The notes under the pieces were generated by a model. The model searched no databases and had not been told where the DNA came from. It was given only the letters and a program-made list of their open reading frames with translations. A DNA stretch of 64,000 nucleotides from Algoriphagus sanaruensis (GTDB taxonomy: Bacteria > Bacteroidota > Bacteroidia > Cytophagales > Cyclobacteriaceae). The position numbers were made by a program, and so were the translations under genes. Every line of letters starts with the position of its first letter. Within the stretch, counting starts at the first letter, position 1. The stretch lies in NCBI RefSeq assembly GCF_001593605.1, contig NZ_CP012836.1, positions 868,001 to 932,000 of the forward strand, read 5' to 3'. Of this stretch, positions 25,058-34,129 are shown piece after piece.

Positions 25058-26947
25058 ATGACTAAATCAATTAACCAGATTGGGCTTCTATTTAGGGTTT
25101 CATCTAAACCTCAGGAAACTGATGGTGGTGGACTGGAAGTTCAGAAGAGATTGGGTTTGGAAATTGCAAATAGACTTCAATTAGAACCTATTGAATTTAA
25201 TGAAGGAGTTCAATCCTCCTTCAAAGTTGAAATAAACCAAAGACCCAAATTGGTTGAACTTTTGGATGAAATTCAGAAACCCAATGGAATCAGAAAAGTA
25301 TGGGTGTTCAATACCGATAGATTGGGTAGGTATTCGAATTCGTGGTACTCAATATTAAAGGTCTTTATCGATTATGGGGTTGAGATATACATTGGTGAGG
25401 ATTTAAATCCCTATGATTTATCTAGTTCAGTTGATAAACTAACAATCAATATTCTTTCTTCAATTTCTCAATATGATAATGAGTTAAGAAGAATGAGGTC
25501 AGTTTTGGGAAAAAGAAATTCCCTAAAAAATGGAAATACCTATGTTGGAGGTACGGTTCCTTTCGGATATACGGTTGAAGGAAAGAATTTGGTTATTCAC
25601 CCTACAGAATCAAAGTATATCAAAAAGATGTATGAGATGTACAGTGAAGGAAAATCACCGATGGAAATTAAGGTTTTCTTAGACCATCAAACTGAAGTGA
25701 ATCCGAGAAGGAGTGTTAAGGGATGGAATGTAGGTACTATACTTTCAATGTTGAAGAAAGAAATCTACAAAGGTGTTCAGATTTGGGAGTGGAAAGAAAA
25801 ACTTCCTAATGGAGAGGAAGAAATTGTAGAATCCTTTGAACTTAAAGTTCCTCCAATTATTAATGAGAACTTTTGGAATGAGGTACAAGAAAAAATTCAA
25901 AACCACTATCCTCTCCAATTTGATGGAAAGAGTAGGAAATCACTTTTAAAGGGGTTGTTAATTTGTCCTAAATGTAAGTTAAGGTTGGGACATCGGTTTA
26001 AAACCAATAACCATTACTATGGAAAATGTAGTGAAGATAATTGGAGAAAAGTTGGAAAGAAGAATGACCTAAAAAGTTGTCCAATAAAAAAGAGTCCTCG
26101 AATGGAAGTATTGGATGAAAAAATAATTGATTCGGTAATTGAAGTAATTAAAAATTCCAAAAGGAAAAGAGAGGATTACAAAATCAAAAACCTTCAAACA
26201 AAATTCGATGAAGTAGAAAATATAAGGTTGCAAAAATCCACTTTAGAAAGGAAAATTAGGGGTAAGAATTCTGAACTATCCAAAATTGAAGAACAGGAAA
26301 TTCAGATAGAATTTGATATCAGAATTGGAAATTTAACAGAGAAGAAGGGTGAGCTCCTCAAAAAGAAATTCGGTGAACACATCCAAGTTTTGAAGGAAGA
26401 AATTGAAAATTTAAAAGGAGAATTAGAAGTGTTTTCCAATTCTAAAGGTTGGATAGATTGGCTAGAAAAAATGAATGAGGAAATTGAAAAGTTAAAAACT
26501 CAATCATTGGAGAAAAAACGAGAATTCCTTTTTAGTGTCCTCAAAGAGATTCAAATTATTTATGACCAAAAGAAACAATCCCATAAGATTGATATTAAGT
26601 TTTTACTTCCACTGGTTGGGGATTCTATCCTCTATAATGTTGAAAGAGACGATAATGGATTTAAAACCTATAATCTAAAGGAAGGAAGTACAGTTTATGA
26701 AATGGAAGTTGATTCCTTTGTTCCAAACAACTCAAAAGACCAATCTTATAAGGGGGAATTGGTTCAGAGAATTGTAGAACTGAAAGAGATTGAAGGATAC
26801 TCTTTGGAAAAGATTTGTGAGATTCTAAATAAAGAAGGTAAGAAACCAATAGGGGGTGGTATTTGGTATAAAAGTAGGGTTTCCTCGTTCTATAGTTACA
26901 ATAGAAAACTCCTCCCAAAGGTGGAGGGGGTAAGAAAAATGAACTAA
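25058..26947 (+). CDS. large serine recombinase (integrase)
   Basis: 629 aa. N-terminal catalytic domain: Ser15 in LLFRVSSKPQ, VWVFNTDRLGRYSNSW, and the helix E region NILSSISQYDNELRRMRS. Recombinase domain: GGTVPFGYTVEGKNLVIHPTES and a KGVQIWEWKEK segment. Zinc-ribbon: CPKC near residue 308, then further Cys at GKCSEDN and SCPIKK. A coiled coil follows at about residues 375-480. This is the usual order for large serine integrases that recombine attP with attB. Its TAA lies inside the right inverted arm, 15 bases before the right repeat, so gene and att site overlap. Confidence 0.95.
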   Translation: MTKSINQIGLLFRVSSKPQETDGGGLEVQKRLGLEIANRLQLEPIEFNEGVQSSFKVEINQRPKLVELLDEIQKPNGIRKVWVFNTDRLGRYSNSWYSILKVFIDYGVEIYIGEDLNPYDLSSSVDKLTINILSSISQYDNELRRMRSVLGKRNSLKNGNTYVGGTVPFGYTVEGKNLVIHPTESKYIKKMYEMYSEGKSPMEIKVFLDHQTEVNPRRSVKGWNVGTILSMLKKEIYKGVQIWEWKEKLPNGEEEIVESFELKVPPIINENFWNEVQEKIQNHYPLQFDGKSRKSLLKGLLICPKCKLRLGHRFKTNNHYYGKCSEDNWRKVGKKNDLKSCPIKKSPRMEVLDEKIIDSVIEVIKNSKRKREDYKIKNLQTKFDEVENIRLQKSTLERKIRGKNSELSKIEEQEIQIEFDIRIGNLTEKKGELLKKKFGEHIQVLKEEIENLKGELEVFSNSKGWIDWLEKMNEEIEKLKTQSLEKKREFLFSVLKEIQIIYDQKKQSHKIDIKFLLPLVGDSILYNVERDDNGFKTYNLKEGSTVYEMEVDSFVPNNSKDQSYKGELVQRIVELKEIEGYSLEKICEILNKEGKKPIGGGIWYKSRVSSFYSYNRKLLPKVEGVRKMN

Positions 26948-26949
26948 AT
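26925..26949. repeat. right inverted arm of the element
   Basis: 25 bp ending GAACTAAAT; reverse complement of 16246-16270 with one mismatch. It includes the last codons and stop of the recombinase gene. Confidence 0.85.
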
Positions 26950-26962
26950 GGAGTTCAGATTA

Positions 26963-26976
26963 ACGGTGGAATAATT
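26963..26976. repeat. right end direct repeat (attR core)
   Basis: ACGGTGGAATAATT, identical to the glmS-end copy; presumably the displaced original glmS tail. Host sequence resumes at 26977. Confidence 0.85.
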
Positions 26977-27004
26977 ATCGAAAAATTGTCTTTGATTGGA
27001 AGAG

Positions 27005-27036
27005 GCTGTCTGACTATTTGTTGGACAGCTTTTTTA
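27005..27036 (+). terminator. probable native glmS terminator, displaced by the element
   Basis: GCTGTC (27005-27010) pairs with GACAGC (27024-27029) followed by a T-run. It lies about 29 bases after the right repeat, where a terminator of uninterrupted glmS would sit. The convergent Kazal gene ends inside it. Confidence 0.75.
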
Positions 27037-27273
27037 ATCTGTAGGATTGCATGATCCAGGGGCATAGGCTCTTATTCCAGAAGATTGAGCATAGCAAGAA
27101 TTATAATAAGTGATTCCATCACAGCCACATACCGGATTATAAATGGCTATGCATTCATCTGGCCTATTTGAAATTTCCGAATCAAAACAAAGATTCATAG
27201 GTTCCGATTTTTCGGTGCACTGGAATAGGAATAATGGTGAAATAAAAAATATCAAGAATTTTAAAAAGCGCAT
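27034..27273 (-). CDS. Kazal-type protease-inhibitor-like lipoprotein
   Basis: 79 aa. Lipoprotein signal FLIFFISPLFLFQC, then one Kazal-like domain with the spacing C..IYNPVCGCDGITYYNSCYA...C (CIAIYNPVCGCDG; TYYNSCYAQSSG). Kazal domains inhibit serine proteases by presenting a loop; whether this one inhibits a protease of the cell, a predator or a prey is unknown. Its stop overlaps the probable glmS terminator. Host-side gene, not part of the element. Confidence 0.82.
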   Translation of the reverse strand: MRFLKFLIFFISPLFLFQCTEKSEPMNLCFDSEISNRPDECIAIYNPVCGCDGITYYNSCYAQSSGIRAYAPGSCNPTD

Positions 27274-27356
27274 TGTTAGGATTGATTACGTCCTAAAGAT
27301 ACTATTCAGTAAGGAACAGACTAGTTAATTTACACTCAGTCGGAAAATAAAATCCC

Positions 27357-27364
27357 TACTTTTG
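27357..27364 (+). promoter_or_regulatory. Bacteroidota -7 promoter box of prfA
   Basis: TACTTTTG fits TAnnTTTG, 19 bases before the prfA ATG. Confidence 0.55.
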
Positions 27365-27383
27365 CAAAGTCTAATCAATCCCT

Positions 27384-28457
27384 ATGCTTGACAAATTACA
27401 AGCCTTAAAAGAGCGTTTTGAAGAAGTAGGTCAGCTCATCATTTTACCGGACTCCATGTCCGATATGTCAAAATATGCCAAACTGACCAAGGAGTACAAA
27501 GATCTTGAGAAAATCGTAGGTGTTTTTGATACCTACATGCTAGTTCTTAAAAATATTGATAGCTCCAAGCAAATCCTTGAAAAGGAAAAAGATCCTGAAT
27601 TTCGCGAAATGGCGAAAATGGAATTGGATGATCTTGCCGAACAAAAAGTAACCTTGGAGGAGGAACTTAAGCAACTGTTAATACCTAAAGATCCCAATGA
27701 TTCAAAAGATTGTATTCTTGAGGTGAGAGCAGGAACAGGGGGGGATGAAGCTGCCATTTTTGCTGGTGACTTGTTCCGAATGTATGAACGATTCTGCGAA
27801 ATGCAGGGCTGGAAACTGACTGTTTTGGACTTGACTTTTGGTTCGGCTGGAGGATACAAAGAAATCATTGCTACTGTTTCAGGTGCAGACGTATACGGCA
27901 TGCTCAAATATGAATCTGGGGTTCACCGAGTTCAACGAGTTCCTGCTACCGAATCTCAGGGGCGAGTTCATACTTCTGCTGCCTCAGTGGCGGTACTTCC
28001 TGAAATGGACGAAGTAGAAGTTCATTTGGACATGAATGATATTCGGAAAGATACCTTTTGCTCCTCCGGTCCTGGGGGACAATCCGTGAATACTACCTAT
28101 TCGGCAGTTCGTCTTACTCACCTTCCATCTGGTCTTGTAGTGACTTGTCAGGATGAAAAATCTCAAATTAAGAACTTTGAGAAAGCATTGAAAGTATTGA
28201 GATCGAGACTCTATGAGATTGAACTGGCTAAGCATAACGAAGCTGTAGGCGCTCAAAGAAAATCAATGGTCGCAAGTGGAGACCGATCTGATAAAATCAG
28301 AACCTACAATTATCCTCAATCGAGAGTGACGGATCACAGAATCAATAAAACGGTCTATAATTTACCTGAAGTGATGGATGGACATGTAGAAGAATTTATT
28401 TCTGCCTTGAGATTAGCTGAAAATCTTGAAAAACTTCAAGCAGGAGGAATAGAATAG
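27384..28457 (+). CDS. prfA: peptide chain release factor 1
   Basis: 357 aa. The GGQ peptidyl-hydrolysis motif (SSGPGGQSVNT) is near residue 230, and the stop-codon recognition region has RVPATESQGRVHTSAASV, whose P-A-T is the RF1-type tripeptide. It ends translation at UAA and UAG. Length and domain order are normal. It follows a Bacteroidota promoter box and is separate from the Kazal gene on the other strand. Confidence 0.97.
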   Translation: MLDKLQALKERFEEVGQLIILPDSMSDMSKYAKLTKEYKDLEKIVGVFDTYMLVLKNIDSSKQILEKEKDPEFREMAKMELDDLAEQKVTLEEELKQLLIPKDPNDSKDCILEVRAGTGGDEAAIFAGDLFRMYERFCEMQGWKLTVLDLTFGSAGGYKEIIATVSGADVYGMLKYESGVHRVQRVPATESQGRVHTSAASVAVLPEMDEVEVHLDMNDIRKDTFCSSGPGGQSVNTTYSAVRLTHLPSGLVVTCQDEKSQIKNFEKALKVLRSRLYEIELAKHNEAVGAQRKSMVASGDRSDKIRTYNYPQSRVTDHRINKTVYNLPEVMDGHVEEFISALRLAENLEKLQAGGIE

Positions 28458-28524
28458 CCTTCTTTTCGCATCCGGAATTTATCGAGTATATTGAGTATTA
28501 TTCTTTTAAAACCCAGTACCCACT

Positions 28525-29049
28525 ATGACCATATCAGGCGAAAGGGAAATAAGTTTGGTGACATGGAATGAAATACATTTTCATCAGCTCTATCCTCTGG
28601 CTAATAATCCAAAAATTGCCATGAATCTTCGTGACAGCTATCCTCAGCCGTACACGATACATGATGCAAGACATTGGATTGAGCACAATCAGAAATTCAA
28701 CCCACCGCAAAATTTTGCGATCGAATTTGAAGGGAAATTAGCAGGGGCAATTGGGGCTGAGCGTGGCAAAGATGAGCTTAGAACCAATATGGAATTAGGG
28801 TTTTGGATTGGGGAACCATTTTGGGGAAAAGGCATTGCCACAGAAGCAGTAAAGCTGTATACCGACTATATATTTCAGAAATTCGATATCCAGCGAATTT
28901 TCGCTCAGGTGTTTGACTTTAATGGAGAATCCATGAGTGTATTAGAAAAAGCAGGATATGTTCCTGAGGCGATTCTTAAAAAGGCGTTTATTAAAAGAGG
29001 TCGAATCGGAGACCTATTCCAATATGTAAGGGTACGGGATGAAGAATAA
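28525..29049 (+). CDS. GNAT family N-acetyltransferase (RimJ/RimL type)
   Basis: 174 aa. The acetyl-CoA site is visible in LGFWIGEPFWGKGIATEAVKLYTDYIF (about residues 91-117), followed by RIFAQVFDFNGESMSVLEKAGY, typical of RimJ/RimL-like GNATs that acetylate N-terminal amines or small molecules. Substrate unknown. The stop codon is inside the hairpin of a terminator. Confidence 0.88.
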   Translation: MTISGEREISLVTWNEIHFHQLYPLANNPKIAMNLRDSYPQPYTIHDARHWIEHNQKFNPPQNFAIEFEGKLAGAIGAERGKDELRTNMELGFWIGEPFWGKGIATEAVKLYTDYIFQKFDIQRIFAQVFDFNGESMSVLEKAGYVPEAILKKAFIKRGRIGDLFQYVRVRDEE

Positions 29050-29066
29050 TCTTCATCCCTTTTTTA
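29036..29066. terminator. terminator overlapping the end of the GNAT gene
   Basis: GGGATGAAGA, a 4-base loop, TCTTCATCCC, then TTTTTTATT. The left arm is coding sequence and the stop codon is in the loop region. It separates two convergent genes. Confidence 0.85.
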
Positions 29067-30305
29067 TTATACTAGGTCTAGTGCTTGTTTGATATCCCAA
29101 ATCAAATCATCAGCATGTTCAACGCCAATAGAAAGGCGGACCAATTTTTCGGAAATCCCTAGCTTTTGACGATCTGAATCACTCACATCGCTATGCGTCA
29201 TGGTAGCAGGATGCTCAGCAAGGGATTCTGTGCTTCCTAGAGATACGGCTAAATGGAAAAGTTTCAGGCTATCTAGGAATTTGAAAGCCTCCTTTTCACC
29301 TCCTTTAATGTCAAAGGAGACCATTGCGCCTGCGCAACTCAACTGCTTTTTGAAAATTTTATATTGATTGGTTCCTTCAGCAAGGTGTCCCAAATAATAT
29401 ACCTTGTCGACCTTGGGATGTGCTGCCAAGTAATCAGCTACCTTTTCGGCATTTAAGGCTTGCTGAGTCATTCTCACTTTTAATGTTTCAAGACTTCGCA
29501 TTAATAGCCATCCTGTCCAAGGTCCCGCCATGTTTCCTAAAAAAGTTCGTAAGGTTCGGACCCGCTGCATCAATTCTTTTTTTCCAAGTACGGCTCCAGC
29601 TATTAAATCAGAATGTCCACCAATGTATTTTGTAGCTGAGTAAACAACGAGGTCAGCACCATGTAGAAGCGGATGTTGCCAGAGAGGTCCCATATAGGTG
29701 TTGTCGACTGCTACTGGTACATACGAGTTTTCTGATGAGAAATGATCCGCAATTTTCCGACAGAGTTCAAGGTCAAATAGCGCATTTGTGGGATTAGCAG
29801 GGGTTTCTACATAGACCAATTTGATAGAATGGCCTTTGGTTTTTTCTAGGATTTCCTCAAAGGTCTCGTCAGCCGAAAATCCAATCCCGTTAATTCCATA
29901 TTGCGGAAGTACCTTGTTTATGAAGTGATCAGTGCCTCCATATACAGGCATACTGTAAAGTAAATAGTCACCCGGGCGGAGAAATTCTAATAAAACGGTG
30001 GAAATAGCAGACATTCCACTTTCAAAAACGGCACATTCATCCGCTTGATCCCATAAACAAAGCCGCTCCTCGAGGATTTGAAGGTCTGGATTATTTAGCC
30101 GAGAATAAATCAAACCAGGTTGCTCTCCTGGCGATTTTTCCCTTTTTCCATAGGCTAATTCAAAAAACTCTTTGCCTTCTTGGGCATTTTTGAATACAAA
30201 GGTAGAGGTTTGAAAAATGGGACATTTTATTGCTCCTTCTGACCACTCTGGCTTGTAACCATGAGACATCATGAGACTTTCTGGGTGGAAATTTTTTGGG
30301 TTCAT
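29067..30305 (-). CDS. Cys/Met-metabolism PLP enzyme (cystathionine gamma-synthase-like)
   Basis: 412 aa. It has QTSTFVFKNAQEG, the PLP lysine region YSATKYIGGHSDLIAGAV near residue 227, and SLGSTESLAEHPATMTHSD near residue 366, all hallmarks of the trans-sulfuration PLP family. It could be cystathionine gamma-synthase, methionine gamma-lyase or a relative; the family cannot be split safely by eye. The long insertion near residues 45-65 (YGKREKSPGEQPG) is typical of one clade of this family. Single gene. Confidence 0.88.
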   Translation of the reverse strand: MNPKNFHPESLMMSHGYKPEWSEGAIKCPIFQTSTFVFKNAQEGKEFFELAYGKREKSPGEQPGLIYSRLNNPDLQILEERLCLWDQADECAVFESGMSAISTVLLEFLRPGDYLLYSMPVYGGTDHFINKVLPQYGINGIGFSADETFEEILEKTKGHSIKLVYVETPANPTNALFDLELCRKIADHFSSENSYVPVAVDNTYMGPLWQHPLLHGADLVVYSATKYIGGHSDLIAGAVLGKKELMQRVRTLRTFLGNMAGPWTGWLLMRSLETLKVRMTQQALNAEKVADYLAAHPKVDKVYYLGHLAEGTNQYKIFKKQLSCAGAMVSFDIKGGEKEAFKFLDSLKLFHLAVSLGSTESLAEHPATMTHSDVSDSDRQKLGISEKLVRLSIGVEHADDLIWDIKQALDLV

Positions 30306-30503
30306 ATTCAGGTCTTTTCTTAATTCAAATCACCACAATTTTAAAATAAGAATCAACTTGAGCTTCCCTATAATATTTTGTGTCTATTCAATTGATAAAT
30401 CATAATTCTGATTTATTCTTATTTTTTTAGAAATAATTTTACAGATACAAAATAATATTTGGAATCTTTCAAAATTTGCTTTGAAGATTCAAAGAATATT
30501 TTT

Positions 30504-33323
30504 TTAGCGAACCCAAAGCTTTTTGGTGATAATTCCTTGTCTTCCCTGGAGGTGAACTAAATGAACACCTTGGGGTAAATTATCAAATGTAAGTGACGTC
30601 TCATTAGACCTGATTTTTCTTGAATCCAAGATCTGACCTAGCGAATTAATAATTACGACTTCTTCAAAATTGCCTAAACTTTTTCCTGCAACGGTTATGG
30701 AGCCAGTACTTGGATTGGGATACACTTTCCAATTAGAGTTGTCTAAAGGTTCTAGGGAGGTTATGATATCCACCAGCACATTAAGTGTGGTAGATGGGCC
30801 AAAATCACAAGCATTTTGAGCTTTTACCGACAAGGTATGATTTCCTTCTTGCTCCCAAATTACCTGAATTTGAGCCGTACCTTGACCTGATAAAATACGG
30901 CCACCAGAGCTTAGGGTCCATTGATAATTTAGTCTAGGAGAATTAACAGTCGAGTAGGTTTGGGTAGATAGCGCAGGAGTAGACTCGCCAATAATTGGAG
31001 ATGGGGCCTCAGGGGAAGTGATCACCTGAACCGGAAAAACTTTTGAAGTGGAATTCCCGCATTCATTGTCTAGCCTAACACTTAAGGATTGAAGTCCTTC
31101 TGTGTCCCAGATTACTTCAATCTCCGCCTGGTTTTCATCAGAAATAATCGTTCCACCTTGAATGTTCCAAGTGTAAATAAAGTTACCAATGATCGGAGCT
31201 TTGTAGCTATAAGATTCACCTTGACATACTGTCCCTTCACCTTCGATTCCCTCCTCTAGACTTGGAATGTCTCCTATAGCTACCTCTAAGAATGAGGTCT
31301 CTCCCGCGCCACAGAAGTTAGACCGATTGACAAATACGCCACCTTTTCCCGGCAAAGTCCACTGTACTTCGATTTGATTTGTGCCTTGACCTTTGACAAT
31401 TTGCCCCCCATCCACTCTCCAAATCAATGAGGATCCATCCTCTGGTAGATCAGAAATCTGATAAACCTGATTGCTTAAACAACTTTGGCTAGGTCCACTG
31501 ATCGTACTTAACCTTCCCGTAGGGGGATTACAGTTATACTTAATTATTGTTCCTTCATCCCCAACTGCAAATGCCCCATTTTCGGTAAATGCCATCACTG
31601 CATATAAATCACGGGTGGTTCCTGTGGCTAATTTTGTCCAAGTAATTCCTCCGTCAGTTGTGGCTAGAGCTAATCCTTTTTCACCAACGGCCATTCCAAA
31701 GTTGTCCCCAAAAAAGTCCACTCCATAAATATTCTCAGCGATTCCGGTGTTTTGAAGACTCCACGTTCTACCCAAATCGGTTGTCTTCAAAGCTGTTCCC
31801 TTATCCCCTACAGCATAGGCGGTCGTTCCATTGATTCGAGTGGTATAGTTTAAATTTTCAGTCGTTTGGGAGGGAATAGTTTCCCAAATTGATCCGTTAT
31901 TTGACCAAAGAATTTTCCCACCATCTCCTACAGCATAAGCTGTTTGCAAATCAAATGCGCTGATATCGTTAATACTCTCGGAAGTTTGTGAAACATTTGA
32001 GCCAAAAACTTCCCAAGAATTTCCACTACTTCCAGAGGAGCGAGCAATGGTTCCAGCATCCCCAACTACATATGGAAATTCAGGAAGAAAAATATGAACT
32101 CCCTTGATGGCATTAGTGGTAGGGATTTGAAGCTTGGTCCATCCCTGTCCTGCATTAGAAGTACGGTAAACTACTCCTGAGCTGCTGGTCACGAATCCGT
32201 AATTCGTATTCCAAAATTCCAGTGAATGAATGGATTCTACCTCAGGAATCGGTCTTGGAATTAAGGTTGTAGCCCCATTTGTAGTTACAAAAAATTCCCC
32301 CGCTCGTCCTCCGAGCAATAAGTAGGTGGCTGATTCTAAATCCATGGTGATGAAATCTGCCTTTACTCCTGCAAAAGGAACAGACCATGAATTTCCTTGA
32401 TTAGTAGATTTTACTATATATCCAGCACTCCCAACCAATACTATTTGAGAACCATCTACTGAAAATGTACTCGAGTTAAATTTGGAAGCCAAATTGGTTC
32501 CATAGTTTATACTAGAAAAATCAACCCCTCCATTTTTAGATTGGAAGCCTTTCCCATCTTTAGTTCCTAAGATTATATGATTGGGATTGGTCGGGTGGAT
32601 TGAAATAGTGGAAATATCGCTAGAAGTGAACGATTGGATTGGAGAGAAAGTCGTATTTGAAGCATTGAACTTCTCGATAAAACCATTTTTCCCTGCCACA
32701 AACATTTGTTCAGGGTTTGTTCCTGATACAGATAATAATGTGTCGGTGGTTGAGGTTTGAAATGTATTCCAAGTGGATCCTAAATTAGTGGATAAGACCA
32801 ATTTGCCTTCAGAGCCCACTAAAAAAAGAGTATTGGGCCCAACAATGGACATTCCATAAAAGGAAAAGCCTGGAACCGAAGTTATTGGTGACCAGTTCTT
32901 TCCAAAATCCGAAGAGGTAAGTAGAATCCCATTTTCTCCAGCGGCAAAGGCAATATTTTCCGTGGAAAATTTGATCTGATTTAAATTCTCTGAAACTCCG
33001 GAGTTGCTATTTACCCATGTTTCTCCTCCATTTTCAGTAAATAAAATTTGCCCCCCTTTTCCAACTGCAATACCCCTTGATTCATCAAAAAAAGAAACAT
33101 CCAGAAGCCAATCGTTAATTTCTTGTGTCGATTCTGTCCATGAGTTTCCGCCATTACTGGTTCGAATGATGATGTTTTCACCAACAATTATGGCTTTCTG
33201 GTCTGTAAGCCAATGGATACCTTCAAAATCAAGTCCCCAACTTTGCATTCGGGTCCAAGTTTGAGAAAAACCAATAGTTGACTCAAGTAAGAAAAATAAA
33301 AAGGCCAGTAAGGGTTTTTTCAT
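30504..33323 (-). CDS. T9SS-sorted protein with YCF48-like propeller and PKD-like domains
   Basis: 939 aa. A signal peptide (LLAFLFFLLESTIGFSQ) is followed by about 570 residues of repeated propeller blades with motifs such as GNSWTE, GGETWVNSNSG, VGDGGKILWSNNG and VGEKGLALATTDGG (YCF48/BNR type). Then come cysteine-containing PKD-like modules (about residues 600-840). The last 75 residues form a type A T9SS signal (VYPNPSTGSITVAG; LPQGVHLVHLQGRQG). It should be exported by the type IX system and fixed or released at the surface. Binding target unknown. Confidence 0.9.
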   Translation of the reverse strand: MKKPLLAFLFFLLESTIGFSQTWTRMQSWGLDFEGIHWLTDQKAIIVGENIIIRTSNGGNSWTESTQEINDWLLDVSFFDESRGIAVGKGGQILFTENGGETWVNSNSGVSENLNQIKFSTENIAFAAGENGILLTSSDFGKNWSPITSVPGFSFYGMSIVGPNTLFLVGSEGKLVLSTNLGSTWNTFQTSTTDTLLSVSGTNPEQMFVAGKNGFIEKFNASNTTFSPIQSFTSSDISTISIHPTNPNHIILGTKDGKGFQSKNGGVDFSSINYGTNLASKFNSSTFSVDGSQIVLVGSAGYIVKSTNQGNSWSVPFAGVKADFITMDLESATYLLLGGRAGEFFVTTNGATTLIPRPIPEVESIHSLEFWNTNYGFVTSSSGVVYRTSNAGQGWTKLQIPTTNAIKGVHIFLPEFPYVVGDAGTIARSSGSSGNSWEVFGSNVSQTSESINDISAFDLQTAYAVGDGGKILWSNNGSIWETIPSQTTENLNYTTRINGTTAYAVGDKGTALKTTDLGRTWSLQNTGIAENIYGVDFFGDNFGMAVGEKGLALATTDGGITWTKLATGTTRDLYAVMAFTENGAFAVGDEGTIIKYNCNPPTGRLSTISGPSQSCLSNQVYQISDLPEDGSSLIWRVDGGQIVKGQGTNQIEVQWTLPGKGGVFVNRSNFCGAGETSFLEVAIGDIPSLEEGIEGEGTVCQGESYSYKAPIIGNFIYTWNIQGGTIISDENQAEIEVIWDTEGLQSLSVRLDNECGNSTSKVFPVQVITSPEAPSPIIGESTPALSTQTYSTVNSPRLNYQWTLSSGGRILSGQGTAQIQVIWEQEGNHTLSVKAQNACDFGPSTTLNVLVDIITSLEPLDNSNWKVYPNPSTGSITVAGKSLGNFEEVVIINSLGQILDSRKIRSNETSLTFDNLPQGVHLVHLQGRQGIITKKLWVR

Positions 33324-33450
33324 CGGCGTTGGATTAGGAATGCAACTTTCAACACTCTACTTTTTGGGGATAAAAAGGTAAATTAAGTACAAATTAAAGG
33401 ATATGAACTATATCTCAGGGTTTTTGAGGGTAGTATTACAGATAAAATTT

Positions 33451-34119
33451 ATGGAAAAGTCATGGAAGGTTAAGATGGGGATTCTCGCTTGTTTGTTCTT
33501 GTTGATGATTAGTTGTGGTCCTCAAGAGCGTGTATCCAAGGAAGTATTTGAAGAGGCAAACAGACATCTAGAAGTAAAGAGAATATCTGAAGCCCAAATC
33601 ATCGAAGAAGCTATGATTTGGGGGGATTCCATTTCCCAAGAAGCACAAAAAGAATTGATTGCTAAGCTGCAAGCTTCCGTTGCAGAAGTGGGAATTCCTG
33701 GAGCAATCGAATTCTGCAGTACAAATGCATTGTCAATACTGAATGAATTCAGCCAATCTCATCAAGTCACGGTTAGGAGAGTTTCAAATAAATATCGAAA
33801 TCCATCCGATCAGCCTGATGATTCTGAACTACCTATTTTGGAGGCTTATGAATACAATGCCGAAAACGGGTTAGAAAGTGAGCCGAATATTCAAAAGTTA
33901 AATGGTGGAGAGGTACTACTTTATACTAAGCCAATTGTAATTGGGTCGGGACTATGTCTAAGTTGCCACGGTGAGCAAGGGAAAGAAATTAATGATGAGA
34001 CTGCCAATAAACTATCCACAATCTATTCGAATGATTTAGCTCAAGGCTATAAACTAGGAGATCTTCGAGGGATGTGGTCTATTCGAATTCCCAAAAGTGA
34101 AGTGGCGAAACGGTTGTAA
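33451..34119 (+). CDS. DUF3365-type haem-binding lipoprotein
   Basis: 222 aa from the ATG at 33451; an ATG at 33403 gives 16 more residues, but only the shorter form has its signal peptide (MGILACLFLLMISC, lipobox MISC) near the N-terminus. CLSCHG near the C-terminal third is a CxxCH haem attachment site, and the overall pattern (CSTNALSIL, VSNKYRNPSDQPDD) matches DUF3365/Tll0287-like proteins. Likely a periplasmic sensor or electron carrier. First gene of the 33.4-38.3 kb cluster. Confidence 0.83.
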   Translation: MEKSWKVKMGILACLFLLMISCGPQERVSKEVFEEANRHLEVKRISEAQIIEEAMIWGDSISQEAQKELIAKLQASVAEVGIPGAIEFCSTNALSILNEFSQSHQVTVRRVSNKYRNPSDQPDDSELPILEAYEYNAENGLESEPNIQKLNGGEVLLYTKPIVIGSGLCLSCHGEQGKEINDETANKLSTIYSNDLAQGYKLGDLRGMWSIRIPKSEVAKRL

Positions 34120-34129
34120 TTTTAAAAGA

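Larger units (their letters stand above)
16231..26976. mobile_element. serine-recombinase integrative element in the 3' end of glmS, about 10.7 kb
   Basis: The 14-bp repeat ACGGTGGAATAATT occurs at 16231-16244 and again at 26963-26976, so the repeat-to-repeat distance is 10732 bp. Inside it lie 25-bp inverted arms at 16246-16270 and 26925-26949 (24 of 25 match). A large serine recombinase is at the right end, pointing outwards. The interior is visibly AT-richer than the flanks. The probable native glmS terminator (27005-27036) lies just beyond the right repeat, as expected if the element separated it from glmS. No conjugation, phage structural or replication genes were recognised, so transfer would need help from elsewhere. 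Confidence 0.88.

Noticed and set aside
26900..26947. Programmed -1 frameshift at the recombinase end
   Set aside because: The A-rich site does not match a full slippery heptamer and no downstream structure was checked, so it is kept only as a weak idea in a finding.
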